Shown here piece after piece: positions 9,481 to 19,534 of a stretch of DNA of 64,000 nucleotides (position 1 is the stretch's first letter; the number at the start of each line of letters is the position of its first letter). The stretch is from contig CM030944.1 in NCBI GenBank assembly GCA_018136815.1, positions 2,581,834-2,645,833 on the forward strand, read 5' to 3'. The position numbers and the translations under genes were made by a program. The notes below the pieces were generated by a model. That model was not told the DNA's origin and made no database searches. It worked only from the letters and a program-made list of their open reading frames with translations. The stretch is from Isochrysis galbana. Taxonomy: Eukaryota; Haptophyta; Isochrysidales; Isochrysidaceae.

Positions 9481-10640
9481 ACCACCATCAACACACAACT
9501 GAACCCATGCAACAACAACTGCATGGCCCAACACACCGAGAAGCCCATAGGGACACAGAGCCCAGCGGAAACGAATGGGAAGACAGATCACCACCCCACC
9601 CCAACCACACGCGGCACGAGAGCCCGCGACGACGCAAGTGGACCGCATAGGCGGACAAGAGAGACGCACACTCAGACAGCAACACACCCAACACCTCTGG
9701 CACACCAGAGGCTACACACACCAACAACACTCAAAAGGGAGGGGGCCGAGAGGAACCTCACCACAAGACACGCCCCAAACAAGCCATCTCTCCTAGCAAC
9801 AACGCAACTAACCCAAAGACTCCCACCCTGCGGACACGCACAGGCAACCCCCCAAGGAGGGGGCACGCGTCACGGACCTCGCCACCCAAGATCAGCCAAG
9901 CGACATCGTCGCCTGCCAGAAGAACGACATCGACAATAGGATCGAGGAGGAGGGGTGTGAGAAAAAGACGAAAAAGATGAAAACTCAGCCTGCGTAGCTT
10001 GGGGTTACCGTGTGTTTTGGGGAGGGGAGGGGGGGTTGCTATGCGCACGCGCCGCGTCCTTGTGTGTCGTGATTAGCTTTGTACTCATCTTTGTAATAAT
10101 AATACTCTGGGGAATTGTTGAAAAAGAAAACATGCACCTCTAGGTGAAAAAAAAACAATCACCTGGCCCTCTTTTGACGGAACGCGACTTCTCCGCGCTC
10201 TCTCTCCCCTCTCCTGCAGGCACGCGCGATGGCGCGCCTGCGACAGGCCTGCAGCTGCCTCTGGCGCCCCCCTGGAGGCTCCTGGAGGCCAGCTCAGGGG
10301 CCAGAGGAGGCTGGGGCTGGGCCCAGGTCTCCCCTGCCTCTCCCTCGCTGGCGCTCCTGGGCCTCAGGGGCCCCCACTCTGCACCTGTCTGCCTGTCGAA
10401 CAGGGAGGGAGGGGGGGTTGGAGCGATGGGCTGGCCACGACAGGCCAGGACGCGCGAGGCAGGCGAGCCTGCCAGGGAGAGAGTGGGTCAGCAGGGCAGT
10501 GGGCTCCTGGCAAGCCATCAGGCGTGCCAGGAGCATGGGTGGTTCCTCCCCCATGGCAGGGGAGGAGGAGGAGTGGAGAGGGGGGGGGGCTCGTGCCCCC
10601 CCCATGGGCGAACTAAGTATAAACTTAGTTGCAACGCGGC
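9481..10640. other. No supported gene; repeat-derived sequence
   Basis: Near 10165-10185 is the sequence cttttgacggaacgcgactt, the type-B end of the TIR element seen at 15194. At 10611-10630 is the perfect hairpin AACTAAGT-ATAA-ACTTAGTT. The segment aagatgaaaactcagc near 9975 is shared with about 15455. Open frames here are repeat-derived. Confidence 0.4.
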
Positions 10641-11517
10641 AAGGGAAAGAACATCAAGAAATAGCCAAGGCTATCGACGAGCTCGCACTACTCGGACCCC
10701 GAACCGGGCCCGTGGTAGCGCACCCGGGCTGGCGGACGAATATGCCATACGCAAAGGAAGGGTCGCTCTTGACGCAATCACCGTCTCCGACATCGCCAAA
10801 GAAGTGATTAAAACAAACCGAAAACACGCCCCGCAAGCGGCGAAGACCGCGTGGGAGAATAGACTGAACATCACGAAAGACGAATGGAAACATATAGCTC
10901 GACTCTACACAATGCCGCTACTAAAGCACACGGATAAACATCTACACTTCAAACATATTACCCACCGAAGGATCGGCACTAGAAACAGATTCCCGGATAG
11001 CCTGACAAACAAATGCAGACTATGCCACGTCCACCAAGAAAGATCGTGTCATCTAGCATGGTGCCCTGCGATTAAAACAATATTCGAAACTATAGACGCT
11101 CTTGCAAGGCATACGCCTCCTCCCAAAAGATCGCGTGTACAGATAGCGAAGGACAGACTCTTTGCATACCCCGGTACGACCACCCCCGACAGCCTTAAAG
11201 CGCTCTATATAATTGCATGGAAATACATTATAAAAGACTTCTATAGAGTAGACTACGAGGCATACAGTTTCCATTACATACCAGTCCTTGAATCCACGCT
11301 AACGAGGTTTGCCACCCTGGTACGAGGCAATACCGTGTCGGACCCCCGAAACTCCATGCGAACATATAAGGCCGCTCAGGGGAGAAAACCTAAGATCAAA
11401 AAAACGACGGAACTCAGCACCCCCATGTTTATCGAAGACAAGAAAGGCAGGCTACAACTCAGTAAGGAATTCGGCCTCGTAGCGAAAGCTCTCGGATTAG
11501 ACGAGAGACTCGCATAA
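10641..11517 (+). mobile_element. 3' part of a non-LTR retrotransposon (LINE) ORF2
   Basis: The frame that ends at a TAA at 11515-11517 reads a lysine/arginine-rich LINE-type tail of about 290 residues. It includes the zf-RVT-like zinc block CRLCHVHQERSCHLAWC (Cys-x2-Cys, then His and Cys) that follows the reverse transcriptase in many plant and algal LINEs. The reverse transcriptase itself is missing, because the homologous frame starts just after the hairpin at 10611-10630. It could belong to the same family as the reverse transcriptase at 44204-45596, but the two fragments do not overlap, so this cannot be tested here. Confidence 0.65.
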
Positions 11518-12516
11518 CGCGACGCGTCACCACGCTCTGACAGATAATTCGGATGGGCGGTTAGCCACAACTCGAAAGCACTGAGTGATCGCCCGCGCGC
11601 ATTCGTATAACGACACCCTGCAACACTTTCTGTATAGACAGGTCACTCAACGGAACAGGAGGAAGGAGAGAACTTGCTGTTGGGGATAGGTGCACCCCGC
11701 TTGGCTCGAACCCCCCGCACGACCCGGGCCCCTAAGTAGAGCACGAGGGGAGTTGCCGCAAGGCAGGGAGTGGGGGAGTGGGAAGAGAAAGGGCGTGGCT
11801 TCGAGAGCGTCTTCCAGTGCCACGAGTGAGGCGAGAATATTAAAATGTTTTTTTTTCTCCGTTGTCTCTTCCCCCCCTCCCAAGACTACACGGTAGTCTT
11901 TAAGACTACGCGTTTGCGCAACCACTTTCGTCGGAGGCAGGTTGGGGAGCGGGGCCTTAGTCTTAGGTTAGAAGGACCTCAACGAGGGCAGGCACTTGGC
12001 CATAGAGCTCAAAACATTTAGGATTAAGGACTGCGGGCAGTGCACGAGAGTGCGCAAGTGTGAAGCTTGCGCTCCCTTACTGCTTTTGCTCTCGAACGAC
12101 CTTTCTCAGGCCTACACTGTGTGGCCGCGATGTCTTTCTCCTCTACCCCCAACTAGTGGTACTGCGCTGCCTGCAGTGTAGCAGTTTGCCACAGTATGCA
12201 CACGTCATCTCCCATCGTATCCATTCGTGTATCGAGCGTGTGGGCTATGTAGCTGACATCAAGGTCGTATCCATCCGTGTATCGAGCGTTTGGGCTATCT
12301 AGCTGACATCAACCTCTCACTCCGAAACCCTACGGCGTTGTGTCATTCGAAGCGAGGAACGACCACCCACGACTAAGCGAAGTGATGACATTCACGTCAC
12401 CATCGACGACTTCATGGCAAGTGGTCGAGCGAGGAGTATCATGGTGGTATATTCTGAGGGCGAACCTCACATTGTTGAGAGGCAAAGCTTGGAATGGAGC
12501 TGCTTGGACATAGGCA
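11518..12516. other. No gene; repeats only
   Basis: About 11690-11860 is the inverted relative of 45675-45840 (shared cctaagtagagcacgagggg and, near the end, tgaggcgagaatattaaaa). At 12217-12310 a unit of about 50 bp (cgtatccat.cgtgtatcgagcgt.tgggctat) is tandemly duplicated. No RNA gene or coding region is supported. Confidence 0.55.
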
Positions 12517-13773
12517 CTACCTGCGGTACAGCTCCGAATCCAACTGCCGGATGCTCTCCCCAAAGAGGTCGACATCTAGAGCCTCTTCTGTGCCTGGCTG
12601 AACGGCCACCTTCTTGTTCACGAAGCCCTCGAGTCCCTTGTCCGGCGCATTACCCTGGGTCAACAAGGTAGAGGCAATCATTAAATCAACGTGCACTACA
12701 ATCTGGATTGGAGACGCTCTTCTACGGATGAGTTTGTAGCGGACCTGCCACAAGAATGGTCTTTGATCCTCCGGCAGTGCGTATGGGATGAAAGACAAGA
12801 ACAAGATGACGGTTGCCCAGTTTACACGGATGCGTCGGCCACGAGCTGTTAGCTTCGCAGCTGTCGCCTCAAAGCCAGTCTTCTCCCCGAGCACCTGAAG
12901 CGATTGGATTGAATCAAGCAATCATTCGATGAATTCGTCACCAGTCACACAAGGAGTGTGGTGTGCAGATCTATAGCTACGTTTTAGTCTGCGAGTGGCA
13001 TGCAGCGCCAAGTAAGCAGGTAGATGGTTCGACGAACATTATCATGCAACGATGTCAACACAATGCCAAAAATGGAGCTTGCCAAGAACCACAGATGGCA
13101 TCTCACCTCAACATCGAAACGGATGGTGTCCTCACTCGACATTTCTCCACCGCCAGACTGGGGGCGCAGGTCAGATGAAGGCGGAAGCAGAACCCGGCGC
13201 TTACCGCCTATCTTCATTCCCGAGATCATCTCAAGGATCACAGGTAGCTCTGGCTCCCCCAATGCCACCTGCATCGCAGACAGCATTGATTTCGGTCTCT
13301 TCAGTTGGAGCTGTCACTGGCGTGGCGATAGGTCAGCAGCATGGGTACCGCTGTCGACTCGATCTCCCGACTGTCACGGCGAAACCGCACGTGCACACCC
13401 CAGCCAAGAGCGGAGAATGCCCTTGTCCACTTACCGTGAGCGGCGATGCGCGCCCGTCAAACTCGACGCGCCGTCCATCGCTGAGGAGTGAGCCCTCACA
13501 GCGTACGCTGAGCACCTTAGGTGCAGCGACTAAATCGCCGCTGCCCTCTATCTCGTCGACATACCGCAGCCCTGACTTCGTTGTGCTCCAGACCACCTTC
13601 GCACTCGGGTCAGCAGCTGCCGGTGGCTGATCTGCGCCGCCCTCCATCAAGCGGATAGGAGCGCACACGCGCGGTGTCCAGGCGGGGTGGGAGAGGGAGA
13701 AGAGCGTCCCTGCCCCGAGAGTCAGCCCCGGCGACGCCGCGAATGCCAGTAGGAGAGGTACCTTCCAGCACAT
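12517..13773 (-). CDS. FKBP-type peptidyl-prolyl isomerase-like protein, organelle or secretory
   Basis: Spliced minus-strand gene: exons 13773-13435, 13268-13107 and 12894-12517, all phase-0 GT-AG introns (166 and 212 bp), giving 292 residues. It opens with a signal-peptide-like sequence (MCWKVPLLLAFAASPG) followed by a basic, Ser/Pro-containing stretch that could be a plastid transit region. The FKBP domain runs from TKSGLRYVDEIEGSG through EGSLLSDG and FDGR, then VALGEPELPVILEMISGMKIGGKRRVLLPP, and ends with TIRFDVE. Several active-site positions differ from FKBP12: the usual VIPGW is replaced by LPVIL, so catalysis is doubtful. Exon 3 adds a tail with one hydrophobic segment (WATVILFLSFIPYALP), which suggests membrane anchoring. 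The last 50 residues are the least certain, since a further intron there is possible. Confidence 0.72.
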
Positions 13774-14063
13774 CTCTTTTAATTTACGCGGACCGACCGA
13801 CCGGTCAACCACGAGGTGGAGGGGAGACGGACAAGGGCGAAAGCGAGAGGAGAAGATGAGAGAAAGAGGGGGGGGAAGAGAGAGAGATCAGGAGAGGAGA
13901 TAGAGAGAAGATCAAGCAAGAAGGGACAATTAGACGAGAGACACGAACGAATCAGCGAGAAAAAGTACTCCTAGATGGACAGAGAAGGAGAGAGAGAGTG
14001 AAGAAGAACATGACGTTCGCCACGTTTCTACTCCTACGAGTGCCAACTAGATGATTGATGATT
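13774..14063. other. Purine-rich low-complexity stretch, no gene
   Basis: 13855-14010 is dominated by gagagag and agggggg runs on the plus strand. It also contains agtactcctag near 13964, similar to motifs at 19687 and 60958. It is the upstream region of the FKBP gene. Confidence 0.45.
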
Positions 14064-14246
14064 CGTCAGAGTATTATTGTTGTGTTAGTATAACCTTAGT
14101 GCTGCGGGACCGTAGCCCTTCCGACGGCAACGGAGCCCCTACCCCGCGATGGGGGTGTGCGCGGTTGGCGCATGGCTCGTCCGGTGTATGTGGCTAGGAA
14201 TGCTAGCTAACAAGATGTCATACGACGCTATAAATAAGTTCTAACA
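14064..14246 (+). mobile_element. LTR (183 bp) followed by primer-binding-site-like sequence
   Basis: Aligns with the 3' LTR at 7272 from its first bases (cgtcagag against tgtcagag) and ends in ...aaca, directly followed by TGGTACCCCCGCC at 14247, where a tRNA primer-binding site beginning TGG is expected. A taaataag TATA-like sequence lies near its 3' end. A third, truncated copy is at 32272-32355 on the minus strand. Confidence 0.6.
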
Positions 14247-14286
14247 TGGTACCCCCGCCGAGAGGTCACCGCAATCCGCAATCTCC

Positions 14287-15190
14287 ATGACCATGACACC
14301 AGCGCGCGCGTCGACGCTCAAGGGTGCAACACATCATCGAATTGACTCGACAAATTCGATGGAAATCTTTCCTTTGAATTTGTGGCTGCCGAGTGCGCCA
14401 CGCGTTCCCACAACAAGTGGGACCCGGACAATATGGCCAGTCTACACAAATTCTTCAGTGGTGGCAGATCCGCAGGCATTCACCAGTTCAAGTGTGGGAA
14501 GGGCACTTTACCACATCGAATCACTCCAAGCATCCCTCAGCTCTTACTTCTAGGGTTGTGGGGGTCGTGCGACGAAAGCAACGGCCTGTCGCATCCGCGA
14601 TCGACTTCCGACCTTCTGCTACTTCGTGCGTCTTCGCGCTTGATCGCGCTTGTTTGCCGCGGAGTTCTACTCGTAACTTGTAGGACTCTTCTTTCGTAAT
14701 TCGCCATCGCTCCTTGCCGTCGCGCCCCTTTGTGGCCTGTCTCGCCTCTGTCTCGCTCCTTCGCACCTTGGGCCTTGCTAGCCTATCCGCTATCCGGGGC
14801 TGTCTCCACCTGCTCACCCAGGGTGGAGAGTGGAGATTAGACCGCCCCGGAAGTCACCTTCACGCAGCCTCGCGATGCCTGCGTGCACTTCGAGCGCGCC
14901 GTCGACCGACCGGCCGTCGCTGGGCCGGATGGTAACCCCCTTCGCGTGCGTGGCTACGCCACGATTGTTTTCTCTTTCGCTCGCGTCGAATTCGAATTCC
15001 GCCACCGCTTTCTCATTGTCGATGGCGCGCCCATGTTGCTCCTGGGAAATGATTTCCTGGGAGCGCACGCTGCCTGCATCAACCTTGCCGCCGCCGCCGA
15101 TGGCGATAGCTGCCTCACTCTCAACGTCGGTAACCGCCGCATTCACACAAGCGTGTCCACGCGCCCTCGCTCCGCGAAGGCGCCGCTCAC
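14287..15190 (+). pseudogene. LTR-retrotransposon gag and retropepsin remnants
   Basis: After the LTR the coding signal is broken into several frames. At about 14382-14510 a frame reads a gag-like stretch containing SHNKWDPDNMASLHKFF. At 14883-15190 another frame contains a retropepsin-like block, VDGAPMLLLGNDFLGAHAA, of the kind found near the flap and C-terminal part of retroelement aspartic proteases. The reading ends where the TIR element starts at 15194. Frameshifts and lack of downstream integrase or reverse transcriptase show it is defective. Confidence 0.5.
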
Positions 15191-15193
15191 AGT

Positions 15194-16046
15194 AAGTCGC
15201 GTTCCGTCAAAAGAGGAGGCGGAGGATGTGACGGCGGCGGAGAGGGCGGAGGAGGTGACGGCGGCGGATATGGTGGAGGAGATGACGGCGGCAGAGAGGG
15301 CGGAGGCGGAGAAGGCAATGGAGGCGATGACGGCGGCGGAGAGGGCGGAGGCGGAGAAGGCAATGGAGGGGATGACGGCGGCGGAGAGGGCGGAGGAGTT
15401 GACGGCGGCGGAGAGGGCGGAGGAGGTGACGGCGGCGGAGAGAATGAAGAAGATGAAAACTCAGCACGCGTAGCTGGGTATAATAGACCAAAAAGAAAAC
15501 AAATAATATTGAGCCTTGTGTATACCAATAAGAAAACAAATAACACTTTCGCTACCCGTCGCGGTGCCCCTGTGCCCTGTGGTGCCCCCATGGATTCCGA
15601 CGACCTGGACCCCAATGTGAGGGAGGCTGCTGGCTTGGCGCCGCCCACCTCGCCCTCGCATGATGCCTCCGCTCCCGCGAGCGACGACCCGCCCCCGTTC
15701 GAGCCGAGCGGAGGCGAGCTGCAGGATAGCGTGCGGCGCGCTCGCCGATCGTCGATCGGCTGCGTAACGAAACATCTCTTATATGGCCAGTTTACGTAGT
15801 TGTGGGCCGCAGGGGCTACACACATGGAACGGGTTGACATGCGCGCGCACGGCGTATCCGCGGGGGGACCGATGCACATCGCGCCGTGCCCATGCACGGC
15901 GTGCACCGATGTGATTAGCGAAGAAGCTTTGACGGCGTCTCTCTCTTATAATTTTAACAAGATCTAATGTTAAACAACTACAATACAACTGTGGACATTT
16001 GATCGCTCAATTCGACTGATGTCCCACTATTGACGGAACGACACCT
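15194..16046 (-). mobile_element. Small TIR element carrying a 15-bp minisatellite
   Basis: One end (15194, plus strand) reads AAGTCGCGTTCCGTCAAAAG and the other (16046, read inward) AGGTGTCGTTCCGTCAATAG, so the core GTTCCGTCAA is shared as a terminal inverted repeat. Between them, from the 16046 side, lie a conserved block with GATCTAATGTTAAAC, the CACGGCGTGC palindromic module (about 15820-15925), a short gag-like frame, and at 15205-15440 an array of Ser/Pro-type 15-bp units. The array reads SPPPP-like on the minus strand and runs into LLTERDLL, encoded by the terminal repeat itself. No transposase is visible, so it would be non-autonomous. No clear target duplication was found. Confidence 0.55.
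15590..15799 (+). pseudogene. Short Pro/Asp-rich frame, gag N-terminus-like
   Basis: ATG at 15590 opens a 69-residue frame beginning MDSDDLDPNVREAAG and rich in Pro, Ser and Asp. Style and position, after a stretch shared with other retroelement leaders, suggest the start of a gag polyprotein inserted in or captured by the element. No domain recognised. Confidence 0.25.
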
Positions 16047-16093
16047 CCCCCCGCGGTGCATGTTCCCCCGGGGGGACGCCGTGTCAACGCTTT

Positions 16094-16420
16094 TCAAAGC
16101 AACGGTGTAACGTCCCAACCTTCACCCTTCATATATTCTAGTGTCATCCTCCTGGGGTCCATCCGCATATTTTGTTCTATACGGTTGAACTCGTATATCA
16201 GTTCTTCTAGGTAAAAACGGTAGTCCGGTAGAGTTTTAATATTCCAACCTTCACGCATCATCTCCTTCATTATGTCAATGTTGTCGTATTTATTATTATC
16301 GTCTGGTCTGTCCATTCCGAAGTATTCCTGCGCGTCTGCTACTTCCCGTAATTTTTCATTCTTCCGTTTCCTGTACTCGGTTAAAGAGTCGTTTCCTCGA
16401 AAGTATATGCGCGGATACAT
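16094..16420 (-). CDS. AT-rich orphan ORF inside the repeat module
   Basis: A 108-residue protein from an ATG at 16420 to a TGA at 16094-16096. It is rich in Met, Asp, Glu, Asn, Tyr and Arg (for example DDNNKYDNIDIMKEMMREGW), and its DNA is far lower in GC than everything around it. A loose internal repeat is visible: EGWNIKTLPDYRFYLEEL and later GEGWDVTPLL, each preceded by an acidic/Met helix. I recognise no family. The stop codon lies where the GC-rich module resumes (gacgccgtgtcaacgctttt at about 16077), so it looks like a foreign insert within that module. It could derive from an AT-rich virus or organelle DNA, or be a decayed element gene. Confidence 0.45.
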   Translation of the reverse strand: MYPRIYFRGNDSLTEYRKRKNEKLREVADAQEYFGMDRPDDNNKYDNIDIMKEMMREGWNIKTLPDYRFYLEELIYEFNRIEQNMRMDPRRMTLEYMKGEGWDVTPLL

Positions 16421-16545
16421 GTTCCCTACTTGCCCAGGAAGAAAAAAAATGATGGGAGATCAAAACACCAAATTACTCCCTCTGTCACCAAAAATATATA
16501 ATCCTTAATAGCTCGTGTAGATTTGTATGGCCGTCGATGGGATGT
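16421..16545. other. AT-rich flank with Stowaway-like sequence
   Basis: Contains tactccctctgtcaccaaaa at about 16474, which resembles the CTCCCTCCGT termini of Stowaway/mariner MITEs. No matching opposite terminus is seen here, so only a half-site can be claimed. Confidence 0.3.
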
Positions 16546-17560
16546 GTAGAGAGTGGGAAGTGGTTTTTCACCCGCGGGGGGCGCAGGTGCACATCGCGCC
16601 GTGCCCACGCACGGCGTGCACATTGTGATTGCAAGTCATCACAGGTGCTGGTTTACGTAGTTGTGGGTACACAGAGGGAACGGGTTGACATGCGCACGCA
16701 CGGCGTATCCGCGGGGGGACCGATGCACATCGCGCCGTGCCCATGCACGGCGTGCACCGATGTGATTAGCGAAGAAGCTTTGACGGCGTCTCTGCAGGAG
16801 CCTTCTCTCTCTGGTAGGTCGGTGAGAGGGGGAGGGGGGGGGGGGAGGAGGAGGGGGGGGCGAGTGGCGAGACTAAAAGACTGACCAGTTGTTTACGTTA
16901 GTGTTCTCGCTATATACTGTAATAATTCCCCGGTCCCAGGGGTACCCCCAGGGTTCCCGCCCGCCCTCCGCGCCCAAAGCCCAAAGTTCCCCCGCGGAAA
17001 GAGTGAACGCACGGCGTGCACCTTCCTGGAAGTTGCTATGCGCACGCATGGCGCCCCCGCGCGGGGGGGCCGATGCACATCGCGCCGTGCCCATGCACGG
17101 CGTGCACAATGTGATTGCAAGTCATCACACGTGCTGCGTAAATAAAGAAACATCTCTTATACTGCTAGTTTACGTAGTTGTGGGCCTTGGAGGGTACGCA
17201 GAGGGAAAACGTTGGCATGCGCACGCACGGCGTCTCCGCGGGGGGACCGATGCACATCGCGCCGTGCCCATGCACGGCGTGCACGATATGATTGCAAGTC
17301 ATCACAGGTGCTCCGTGAGAAATATCTATTAAACTGCATGTTTATGTAGTTGTCGGCCTTAGATAGAGGAAACGCAGAGGAAAAGCGTTGGCACGGCGTC
17401 CCCTCGGGGGAACATGCACCGCGGGGAGAAGCAGAGAAAAAAGTTGTTATGCCCACGCACGGCTAGTCTTCGTTTAATTTTAAAATACTGCTGTATACAT
17501 AACTATGGACATTTGATCGCTCAATTCGACTGATGCCCCACAATTGACGGAACGACACCT
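16546..17560 (-). repeat. Tandem array of CACGGCGTGC modules ending in a type-A TIR end
   Basis: Units contain gtgattgcaagtcatcac, then tttacgtagttgtggg, then a CATGCGCACGCACGGCGT block with a run of G, then gcacatcgcgccgtgccc with a palindromic core. They recur at about 16565-16640, 16680-16800, 17030-17115 and 17210-17290, with spacing near 180 bp for the last pair. The right end (17560, read inward) is AGGTGTCGTTCCGTCAATTG, the same as the element end at 3767. No coding region is supported inside. Confidence 0.65.
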
Positions 17561-17654
17561 TCTTCTCGCGCCCTGTTTGGGTAAGAGGACGGGGGCGCCA
17601 GAACCAGGAGGGAAGGGCCGCGGCTCGCCGCGGCCACTCGCTTCTGCTTCGGCG

Positions 17655-17935
17655 AGAGAGATCAGCGCTTCTGGGCTCCTATTTCACGAGTGCCCCCCCC
17701 CCCCCTGTGTTGTTTTTACCCGAAAGGGGTTTTCCCCCAGCGTGGACTCGAGGAAAGGGCGTGCTGGGGTGCGCAGGGTCGGTGCGTGCACTGGGGGGAG
17801 GACAAATATCGAGGGGAGGGGGCAGTGCCCCCTCCCCCTGGTGCCACTCGGACACTTGGCTCGTCAGGCATGGCGGGATTCTGGGGCACGGAAAAGTTGT
17901 GTCCAATTAGCTAGTGGGGTTGGCTAGAATATAAC
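17655..17935 (+). repeat. Dispersed repeat of about 270 bp, copy A
   Basis: Nearly the same sequence as 31435-31705: it shares the C-run, cccgaaaggggttttccccc, gcgtggactcgagga, gacaaatatcgaggggaggg and the terminal gtccaattagctagt...ataacatt. A shorter copy of the 3' end lies at 19535-19590. It has no credible gene. Confidence 0.75.
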
Positions 17936-18149
17936 ATTAATTCTTATTTTCTTAATATTTTCTCTGCTACATCGTGAAAAATCGTGCACATCCTAGCTCT
18001 CGAGAGTTACGATCACATAGGCGAAAAATGGGATCTCACCTCAACAAAAGGAATGGATTGAGGTTGAGAAGCATGACAATGGCGCCCAATGCAAAATGCG
18101 GTGGAATACGGACACGGATTAGATGCAGGATATAATGTGGGCGCTTGCA
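17936..18149. other. Intergenic, nothing supported
   Basis: AT-richer sequence downstream of the dispersed repeat; no gene, RNA or repeat recognised. Confidence 0.3.
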
Positions 18150-19319
18150 TCACTCCATCACTTCGGCCGAGCCCTCACATGCAACAGCGGTGTGTAGCGC
18201 AGCGATCGCTACTTGGAGCGAGGGCTGCGTCTTAAGTTCATCGAGCGTAATGACACCTCCAAAGTGACGCCACAACACCTCTGCGGAATGGTGTTCCACA
18301 TCGCTGAGGCATGGGATATGCAGCTTGTCCTGCGCTGACTCACGATTGTTGTTTTGATGCTGCTCCGCATGACCAGACGATTCGACTCCGTGTGAAGGCC
18401 CATCGGATGAAGTGCTGATTTTGCGCAATTTGCGCAGCAATTTATGCGCCGCCCTGGCATGCTCCGCCTCGAGAAATCCTCGATGGGAATTGCTTGGCTG
18501 CGGTGGTCGGAGACCGTTTCGACGGGTCCATTCGGCGAGACTTAGCAAACAGCATGCATTGACGCGCGCCGGGCATTGTGTGTGGTAAGCATGGCACGCA
18601 GCTGGAGAGCTTCCGCTGAATACTGCATCCGTGCCGCAGGAGGAGGGATTCTCATAGGCCAAACTAGAATCGTTAGGGGTCCCTCGCAGCTGTGCGAGCG
18701 GATGGCAGCTTGGCTTTGGCTCACGGACCACGGCATGGAGATACCACCGCACGGCCGTAGTGTGGTGCGTTGGATCCACAAGGATGGCAGCTGTAAAGCC
18801 TGCCAGATGGGCAGCAGATCGAAGAAGTTGAGCAGCAGAAGCGGTTCCAGCCGAGGGTGGGTGGTATTGAAACACTGCAGTCCGGCCACTCGCAGCGACA
18901 TGTCCACGCATATCTGCAGCGTTTTCCACGGGTGTTCTCAGCATGCGCCNNNNNNNNNNNNNNNNNNNNNNNNNNNNNNNNNNNNNNNNNNNNNNNNNNN
19001 NNNNNNNNNNNNNNNNNNNNNNNNNNNNNNNNNNNNNNNNNNNNNNNNNGCACGGCGGAGTTGGGAATGGCGGGTGAAGCGGGCACATCCTCCAAGGCGG
19101 GAGAATGAATGGCGGGCATAGGCGAGGGCGAGCGAGACGACGGAGCGGACATGAGCGATTGACGATTGAGCGAGCGAGTGAGCGAGTGTGTGTTGTGGGT
19201 TTTGCTGTAAGATTGCTTGTTACAACGGGGGCGGGAAGCGAGAACGAGGAAGCGAGGGAGCGACAAACGTGGGCGACAGAGACCAACAGGGTGCGCATGA
19301 AGGCCATCGGTAAAATCAT
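18150..19319 (-). CDS. Hypothetical protein gene interrupted by an assembly gap
   Basis: A minus-strand frame is open across the 100-N gap and ends at 18150 with a moderately normal amino-acid mix: helices such as LEAEHARAAHKLLRKLRKI near the C terminus and an acidic ending. Other minus frames in 18542-18907 are also open, so exon-intron structure is unclear, and translation across the gap is meaningless. No family recognised. Downstream of 19050 the encoded residues are Ser/Pro/Arg-rich and may be a 5' leader. Confidence 0.3.
   Translation of the reverse strand: MILPMAFMRTLLVSVAHVCRSLASSFSLPAPVVTSNLTAKPTTHTRSLARSIVNRSCPLRRLARPRLCPPFILPPWRMCPLHPPFPTPPCXXXXXXXXXXXXXXXXXXXXXXXXXXXXXXXXXXRMLRTPVENAADMRGHVAASGRTAVFQYHPPSAGTASAAQLLRSAAHLAGFTAAILVDPTHHTTAVRWYLHAVVREPKPSCHPLAQLRGTPNDSSLAYENPSSCGTDAVFSGSSPAACHAYHTQCPARVNACCLLSLAEWTRRNGLRPPQPSNSHRGFLEAEHARAAHKLLRKLRKISTSSDGPSHGVESSGHAEQHQNNNRESAQDKLHIPCLSDVEHHSAEVLWRHFGGVITLDELKTQPSLQVAIAALHTAVACEGSAEVME
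18950..19049. other. Assembly gap (100 N)
   Basis: Exactly 100 N, the conventional size for a gap of unknown length. Confidence 0.99.
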
Positions 19320-19534
19320 GCCGGAGGGGGGCCTGACGGATATATTTCCGCACGGCCGTCAGAGGCCCGAAATCGGGTATTTTTGGAAAAATTTGCCTGA
19401 AGATCCCCGGTTTTTTTTGCGGATTTCCCATACCGGAACATATAGGAAGCTTATTTAGGCCTTCGTTTGCCCATTACAAATGGTGCCCCCGCCCCCCCAC
19501 AGTGAGTGACCGGGCTAGGAAATTCCGAAATTCC

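Noticed and set aside
8815-9939. A 374-residue protein
   Set aside because: Unusual Thr/His/Gln/Pro composition, overlap with a repeat that also occurs at 46.1 kb, and equally long frames on the other strand.
10144-10640. N-terminal part of the LINE protein
   Set aside because: The frame is open but made of repeat sequence (TIR type-B end, G-rich tract, hairpin); the LINE resemblance starts only after 10640.
15205-15540. A Pro/Ser-rich wall protein on the minus strand at 15.2 kb
   Set aside because: It is the internal minisatellite of the TIR element and its last codons are the terminal repeat itself.
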